From RAM1 sp943372585 (lineage in GTDB: Bacteria > Pseudomonadota > Gammaproteobacteria > Burkholderiales > Burkholderiaceae_C): 12,287 nucleotides of DNA. Shown piece after piece: positions 6,812 to 12,287 of the stretch; the first letter of the stretch is position 1; every line of letters starts with the position of its first letter. Where the stretch lies: assembly GCA_943372585.1 (NCBI GenBank), contig CALRZF020000082.1, positions 1-12,287 of the forward strand, written 5' to 3'. The notes beneath the pieces were generated by a model, which was not told the origin of the DNA, made no database searches, and saw only the letters and a list, made by a program, of their open reading frames with translations. Made by a program: the position numbers and the translations under genes.

Positions 6812-7845
6812 TACTTCTTGGCCGGGGGCAGCACGTTCAGCTCGGCCTTGGTGGGCAGCATGGAGCCGTTCCACACCGTGTCTGCATTCACTCGGGTCTT
6901 GGTGTTGAACGCGTCCGACACCTGCGACGCCATCAGCGAGAGGCGGCCCGGCACGACCTGGCCGAAGCCTTCGGCACGCGCGTCGGGGCTGGCCACCACG
7001 GAGTCAATCGCCATCTTCAGGCGGCGGGTTTCCAGCGCCGTGTTGATGATGCCGTCGCGGGCCTTCACCGTCTCAATGGCGGCCTCAGGCTTGGCGATCA
7101 CTTCCTTCACGCCCTTGGTAAAGGCCGTCAGGAACGCCTTCACGGCGGCCGGGTTCTCCTTGATCATCTTGGGGCTGGCGATGATCACGTTGCCATACAG
7201 CTTGACGCCGTAGTCGGGGTACGAGAGCGTCACCACGTCTTCGAGCTTGACGCCGCGCGCTTCCAGGTTGAGCAGCGAGGTGAACGAGAAGCCGGTGATG
7301 GCGTCCACATCGCCGCGGGCCAGCATGGTTTCGCGCAGCGGCGGGTCCATGGCGGTCCACTGCACGCCGCTGATGTTGTTGGCCTTGGAAAAGATCGGGA
7401 ACGCACGGCGGCCGGCGTCAAACACGGGGGCGCCCAGCTTCTTGCCGTTCAGGTCGGCGGGCGTCTTGATGCCCGACTTCTTGAGCGCCATCACGGCGGC
7501 CGGCGTGTTGTTGTAGACCATCATCACTGCCACGGGCTTGTTGGGCGCGTCGGGGTTGTTGGCGTGGAACTCCATCAGCGCGGCCAGGTCGGCAAAACCC
7601 ATGTCATAGGTGCCCGAGGCCACGCGCGTGACCGTGCCGCCAGAGCCGTTGCCCGCGTCAATCGTTACGTCCAGCTTGGCGTCCTTGAAGTAGCCCTTGG
7701 CGGCAGGCACCAGGAACAGGGCGGCCGGGCCTTCAAAGCGCCAGTCGAGCTGGAACTTGATCGGGGTGGTCTGGGCCTGGACGGAGCCAAAGGCGGCAGC
7801 AGCGGCCAGCGCTGCGGTGGTCTTGAGGAAAACGCGTTTTTTCAT
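6811..7845 (-). CDS. ABC transporter periplasmic substrate-binding protein, NMT1/THI5-like, copy 2
   Basis: The start is ATG 7845, with GGAG 6 nt upstream and a clear signal peptide directly after it (MKKRVFLKTTAALAAAAAF, likely cut after VQA at about residue 24). The 344-residue product has the NMT1 pattern IKFQLDWRFEGP, AKGYFKDAKLDVTIDAG and VASGTYDMGFADLAALMEF. It aligns end to end with binding protein 1: both have a YG(N) block (VKLYGNVIIAS against VNLYGNAILAS) and a SMLP motif near the C-terminus. Small ligands such as pyrimidine or purine derivatives are typical of the family, but the ligand is not predictable here. It heads the operon with the ATPase, permease and deaminase 2. Confidence 0.9.
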   Translation of the reverse strand: MKKRVFLKTTAALAAAAAFGSVQAQTTPIKFQLDWRFEGPAALFLVPAAKGYFKDAKLDVTIDAGNGSGGTVTRVASGTYDMGFADLAALMEFHANNPDAPNKPVAVMMVYNNTPAAVMALKKSGIKTPADLNGKKLGAPVFDAGRRAFPIFSKANNISGVQWTAMDPPLRETMLARGDVDAITGFSFTSLLNLEARGVKLEDVVTLSYPDYGVKLYGNVIIASPKMIKENPAAVKAFLTAFTKGVKEVIAKPEAAIETVKARDGIINTALETRRLKMAIDSVVASPDARAEGFGQVVPGRLSLMASQVSDAFNTKTRVNADTVWNGSMLPTKAELNVLPPAKK

Positions 7846-8027
7846 GGGGGGCTCCAGGACAGGGAAATAAGACAAACAGACACAAAGCAAATTCGGTGCC
7901 GGGTGGCGTGTTTGCGCACCAAGGGAGTGCTTATTTTCTGTGAAGGCAGGGCAATGCCCAATGGCGTGGGCATGGGGAATACCCTGCAGCGCGCAACGAG
8001 TAGCCTGAATTAGCTCAGTTTGCGCGG
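7846..8027 (-). promoter_or_regulatory. Leader/promoter region of the binding protein 2 operon
   Basis: This 182-bp gap must hold the promoter of the transport operon unless it is read from the ORF6N gene. It contains the minus-strand 14-mer TGGTGCGCAAACAC (7921-7908), a second GCGCAAAC (8025-8018), and a hairpin with ATGCCCA (7954-7960) and TGGGCAT (7967-7973) around a 6-nt loop. The hairpin has no U-tract, so it is not a convincing terminator. A stretch CCGAATTTGCTTTGTG (minus strand, near 7897-7882) resembles the outer 16-bp repeat of the divergent region. No strong sigma-70 pair was found. Confidence 0.4.
7852..7855 (-). promoter_or_regulatory. Ribosome binding site deciding the start of binding protein 2
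   Basis: GGAG on the minus strand lies 6 nt before ATG 7845. This supports that start over the in-frame upstream one at 7890, which has no signal-peptide context. Confidence 0.7.
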
Positions 8028-8600
8028 TCAGCGGGTGATGCGTGCTGACTTTGTGGGCTTCTTTGTCTGCGGCTCGATGAATCCGATGGAGCGTTTTGGC
8101 GGTTCTGGCGCTGCCAGCAGCTCGCGCATGGAATCAATCAGCTCTGCAATCGTGTGATCGTGTCCTGACACCCTGCGCTCCAGTTGGTAGAGCTTGTTGG
8201 TCATCTCGCGGTTGCTGGCCTGCAAGGATTTCAGTTCCACGAAAGCCCGCACGACATGGACGCTGATTTCCGTGGCGCGGGGGCTGTTTAACAGTGTCGC
8301 CGCCATGATCGCCCCATGCTCAGTGAATGCCAGCGGCAGGTACTTGCGGTGTTGGCCCCGTCCCGCTTTTAAGGTTGCAGATTGCAACCTTAAAGAGGAG
8401 AACTCCTGCTCATCAAGCTGAAACATGAAATCTGCCGGGAATCGCTGCAGGTTGCGTCGTACCTGCTGGTTGAAACGTTTGGTCGTCTCTCCATAAAAGG
8501 CGGCCAGGTCATCATCCAGAACTACGCGATGCCCACGGACGATCTGAATGCGTTGTGCAATATCACCAATGGACAGTGGCGTGTTTTCTTCCTGGCTCAT
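8028..8600 (-). CDS. ORF6N-domain protein (phage/mobile-type DNA-binding protein)
   Basis: The 190-residue product has an N-terminal ORF6N domain (about 10-100): the pattern I..RG.RVVLDDDLA..YG..TKR.NQQVRRN..RFP.DFMFQL, then KYLPLAFTEHG at 86-96. A likely coiled coil covers about 120-163, and the tail is basic. ORF6N domains are found in phage and in scattered chromosomal genes and are thought to bind DNA; the role here is unknown. It stands alone between two metabolic operons and its DNA is visibly less GC-rich than its neighbours, suggesting acquisition by transfer. No Shine-Dalgarno precedes ATG 8600 (CCCCCTC instead). A 12-bp palindrome lies inside the coding region at residues 70-77. Confidence 0.8.
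   Translation of the reverse strand: MSQEENTPLSIGDIAQRIQIVRGHRVVLDDDLAAFYGETTKRFNQQVRRNLQRFPADFMFQLDEQEFSSLRLQSATLKAGRGQHRKYLPLAFTEHGAIMAATLLNSPRATEISVHVVRAFVELKSLQASNREMTNKLYQLERRVSGHDHTIAELIDSMRELLAAPEPPKRSIGFIEPQTKKPTKSARITR
8368..8394. repeat. 12-bp inverted repeat with 3-nt loop inside the ORF6N gene
   Basis: Arms TTTAAGGTTGCA (8368-8379) and TGCAACCTTAAA (8383-8394) are exact reverse complements around GAT. They encode residues LRLQSATL between the ORF6N core and the KYLPLAFTEHG block. No U-tract follows on either strand, so an operator, recombination site or mRNA hairpin is more likely than a terminator. Confidence 0.85.
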
Positions 8601-8627
8601 GAGGGGGCATAGGCAGTTCGATAGTAA

Positions 8628-8655
8628 ATTTTAGTTCTAAATACCTGCCAACCAA
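8628..8655 (-). promoter_or_regulatory. Putative sigma-70 promoter of the ORF6N gene
   Basis: The minus strand has TTGGTT (8655-8650), a 16-nt spacer and TAAAAT (8633-8628, 5 of 6 to consensus), in an AT-rich patch that stands out in this GC-rich window. A start near 8621 would give a leader of about 20 nt. The -10 overlaps a small dyad, TTTAG-TT-CTAAA. Confidence 0.35.
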
Positions 8656-8702
8656 GGCGTGCCAGTCAACGTGTCTGCTCCTGAGGTTGGGGCTGCGCTG
8701 TT

Positions 8703-9617
8703 TCAGGCTGTGGCCATTGACGGCTCCCCCACCACGTGTTGCGCCATCGCCTCCAGCGCCAGCACCAGGGCCGAATGGTCGGCCTGCCCGTGCCCCAGCG
8801 CCGCGCACACCTGCATGAGCTGCGCGGCACCCGCAGTCTGCGGCAGGGCCACACCCAGTGCGCGTGCGCCCTGCAGCGCCAGGTTCAAGTCCTTCTGGTG
8901 CAGGCTGATGCGAAAGCCCGGCGCAAACGTGCGCTTGACCATGCGATCGCCATGCACTTCCAGGATGCGGCTGGACGCAAAGCCGCCCATCAGGGCCTCG
9001 CGCACTTTGGCGGGGTCGGCTCCGGCCTTGGCGGCAAACACCAGGGCTTCGGCCACGGCGGCAATGTTCAGCGCCACGATGATCTGGTTGGCCACCTTGC
9101 ACACCTGGCCGTCGCCCACGTTGCCTACGCGCGTAACGTTCTTGCCCATCAGGGCCAGCAGCGGGCGGGCGCGTTCGAAGTCGTCGTCATTGCCGCCGCA
9201 CATGATGGTCAGGCTCGCGGCCTTGGCGCCGACCTCGCCGCCGGACACAGGGGCGTCCACATAGCCGCAGCCCAGGGCGCGGATGCGGTCGGCAAAGCCG
9301 CGCGTGGCGATGGGGTCGATGGAGCTGCAGTCCACCACGAGCTTGCCGGGTTCCAGGCCGCTTGCGACGCCGCGTTCATCAAACAGCACGGCTTGTACGT
9401 CCGGCGTGTCGGGCACCATGATGAAGATGATGTCGGCCCGCTGCGCCACGCCCTGCGATGTGGTGCACACGGTGGCGCCGCCGTCGGCCAGCGCCTGCGG
9501 CAGTTTGCCGTGGGTGTGCACATACAGCACGTGGCCCGCGTTCAGCAGGTGGCCTGCCATTGGCGCGCCCATGATGCCCAGGCCGATAAAGCCGATCTTC
9601 AGTCCCGATTTGGTCAT
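8703..9617 (-). CDS. glxR: 2-hydroxy-3-oxopropionate (tartronate semialdehyde) reductase
   Basis: From ATG 9617 the product has 304 residues. It is a beta-hydroxyacid dehydrogenase with an N-terminal Rossmann motif GLGIMGAPMAG (12-22), the substrate motif DAPVSGG (121-127), catalytic Lys174 in the VCKVANQ block and the KDL motif at 242-244. It should reduce tartronate semialdehyde to D-glycerate with NAD(P)H in the cytoplasm. The ATG overlaps the TGA of hyi (ATGA), which supports this start over one 9 codons upstream. As the third gene of gcl-hyi-glxR it completes glyoxylate-to-glycerate conversion. A garR-type name is an alternative; context favours glxR. No clear terminator follows. Confidence 0.92.
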   Translation of the reverse strand: MTKSGLKIGFIGLGIMGAPMAGHLLNAGHVLYVHTHGKLPQALADGGATVCTTSQGVAQRADIIFIMVPDTPDVQAVLFDERGVASGLEPGKLVVDCSSIDPIATRGFADRIRALGCGYVDAPVSGGEVGAKAASLTIMCGGNDDDFERARPLLALMGKNVTRVGNVGDGQVCKVANQIIVALNIAAVAEALVFAAKAGADPAKVREALMGGFASSRILEVHGDRMVKRTFAPGFRISLHQKDLNLALQGARALGVALPQTAGAAQLMQVCAALGHGQADHSALVLALEAMAQHVVGEPSMATA

Positions 9618-10411
9618 GCCAGTTCCTCTTGCGGTTGCATCCATGCCTGGCGCCAGCCCAGGCTTGCGGTGGTGGTGGTGCGCGGCTTGTACTCGCAGCC
9701 GATGTGGCCGCTGTAGCCCAGCGCGGCGATGTGTTCCAGCAGCCAGGGCCAGTTGATCTCGCCCGTGCCCGGCTCGTGGCGCCCGGGGTTGTCCGCCAGC
9801 TGGATGTGGCCTATGCGAGGCAGGTGCGCGGCCAGCGTCGCGGCCAGCTCGCCTTCCATGCGTTGCGCGTGGTAGATGTCGTACTGCAGGTACAGGTTGG
9901 CGCTGCCGACCTCATCCATCAGCGCCAGCGCCTGGCCGGTGCGCGTGACGAAGAAGCCGGGGATGTCGAAATGGTTCACCGGCTCAAGCAACAGGCGCAG
10001 GCCCGCGTCCTGCAGCGTGGCTGCCGCGTAGCGCAGGTTGCCCACCAGCACCGCATGGGCCTGTTCGCGCGGCACACCTGCGGGCAGCTTGCCGGCCAGG
10101 CAATTTACCTGCGGACAGCGCAGCGCGGTGGCATAGCTGATGGCCTGGGCAACACCCGCACGGAACTCGTTCACGCGATCAGGGATGCAGGCAATACCGC
10201 GTTCGCCGGCGTCCCAGTCACCGGCGGGCAGGTTGTGCAGCACCTGCTGCAGGCCGTGGGCGGCCAGTTGCTGCGCCAGCTCTTCCTTGGCGTAGGCGTA
10301 GGGGAACAGATACTCCACCGCATCAAAGCCCGCCGCACGGGCGGCGGCAAAGCGTTGCATGAAAGGCAGCTCGGTAAAGAGCATGCTCAGGTTGGCAGCA
10401 AAACGGGGCAT
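9614..10411 (-). CDS. hyi: Hydroxypyruvate isomerase
   Basis: The 265-residue protein starts at ATG 10411 after AAAGGAA and follows gcl by 10 nt. It matches E. coli Hyi from the first residues (RFAANLSMLF) through the HNLPAGDWDAGERGIACIP block (59-77) and on to the C-terminal YKP. It is a TIM-barrel of the xylose isomerase-like family. Probable metal/active-site acids are E143 (LEPVNHFDIPGF), D178 (QYDIYHAQRMEGE) and E240 (GCEYKP). It interconverts hydroxypyruvate and tartronate semialdehyde. An upstream in-frame start at 10459 would overlap gcl and add residues absent from the family. Confidence 0.93.
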   Translation of the reverse strand: MPRFAANLSMLFTELPFMQRFAAARAAGFDAVEYLFPYAYAKEELAQQLAAHGLQQVLHNLPAGDWDAGERGIACIPDRVNEFRAGVAQAISYATALRCPQVNCLAGKLPAGVPREQAHAVLVGNLRYAAATLQDAGLRLLLEPVNHFDIPGFFVTRTGQALALMDEVGSANLYLQYDIYHAQRMEGELAATLAAHLPRIGHIQLADNPGRHEPGTGEINWPWLLEHIAALGYSGHIGCEYKPRTTTTASLGWRQAWMQPQEELA

Positions 10412-10421
10412 GGGGTTCCTT

Positions 10422-12209
<1,788 letters not shown>

Positions 12210-12287
12210 GACGCACTCCACAAGTTGATGTCACGACTGTAGGAACTGCAGCGCCATTGAAGAAGACGGTCACGGGCCATAACATTC
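12210..12287 (-). promoter_or_regulatory. Upstream region of the gcl operon (partial)
   Basis: This 78-bp stretch up to the window edge should carry the gcl leader. A weak -10-like TACAGT and a small imperfect dyad (CTGCAG-TTC-CTACAG on the minus strand) are visible, but no convincing -35. The rest of the promoter, and any divergent regulator, lie outside the window. Confidence 0.3.
12216..12219 (-). promoter_or_regulatory. Ribosome binding site deciding the gcl start
   Basis: GGAG on the minus strand lies 6 nt before ATG 12209. It sits within the alternative GTG-started extension, which argues against that start. Confidence 0.7.

Noticed and set aside
7954..7973. Hairpin ATGCCCA/TGGGCAT as a terminator for the ORF6N gene
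   Set aside because: The stem is only 7 bp and no run of U follows on the minus strand; kept as a possible operator only.
8028..8703. Insertion sequence or prophage remnant around the ORF6N gene
   Set aside because: No transposase, integrase, terminal inverted repeats or direct target duplications could be seen at its edges.
8736..9716. 326-codon + strand open frame opposite glxR
   Set aside because: Composition is typical of a shadow frame (Ala/Arg/His/Gln-rich), with no domain signature; glxR on the other strand is well supported.

Overview
The window is GC-rich, densely packed bacterial DNA. The gene families and their style (glyoxylate carboligase operon, NMT1/THI5-type binding proteins, UreD, short gaps) suggest a betaproteobacterium of the order Burkholderiales, perhaps the Comamonadaceae. 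This placement is inferred from gene content and composition; no rRNA or other taxonomic marker is present.

Layout. (1) 1-1053, + strand: 3' part of an enolase-superfamily (mandelate racemase/muconate lactonizing type) gene. (2) 3424-1050, - strand: a compact run of an NMT1/THI5-like periplasmic binding protein, a zinc-dependent CDA-fold deaminase and ureD. It ends by sharing stop-codon bases with gene 1. (3) 3425-3700: a 276-bp divergent control region holding two nested 16-bp perfect inverted repeats and an FNR/ANR-like box at its midpoint. (4) 3701-4759, + strand: a Rieske non-heme iron oxygenase. (5) 7845-4756, - strand: a second NMT1-like binding protein, an ABC ATPase, an ABC permease and a second CDA-fold deaminase, joined by 1- to 4-nt overlaps. 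The last gene shares its stop with the Rieske gene. (6) 8600-8028, - strand: a stand-alone ORF6N-domain gene of phage/mobile character, with an AT-rich promoter and a 12-bp in-gene palindrome. (7) 12209-8703, - strand: gcl-hyi-glxR, the glyoxylate-to-glycerate pathway.

How it may work together (inference). The two binding-protein/deaminase pairs look like a duplicated module sharing one permease/ATPase. A Rieske oxygenase is expressed divergently, a urease accessory gene lies in one operon, and a glyoxylate assimilation operon is nearby. Together they suggest uptake and breakdown of an amino-substituted N-heterocycle, purine- or pyrimidine-like, whose ring yields urea and glyoxylate. The Rieske protein resembles the N-demethylase/HpxD type of oxygenase in overall layout. 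Ring-opening amidohydrolases, a Rieske reductase and the urease structural genes are not in the window, so the substrate cannot be fixed from this sequence.
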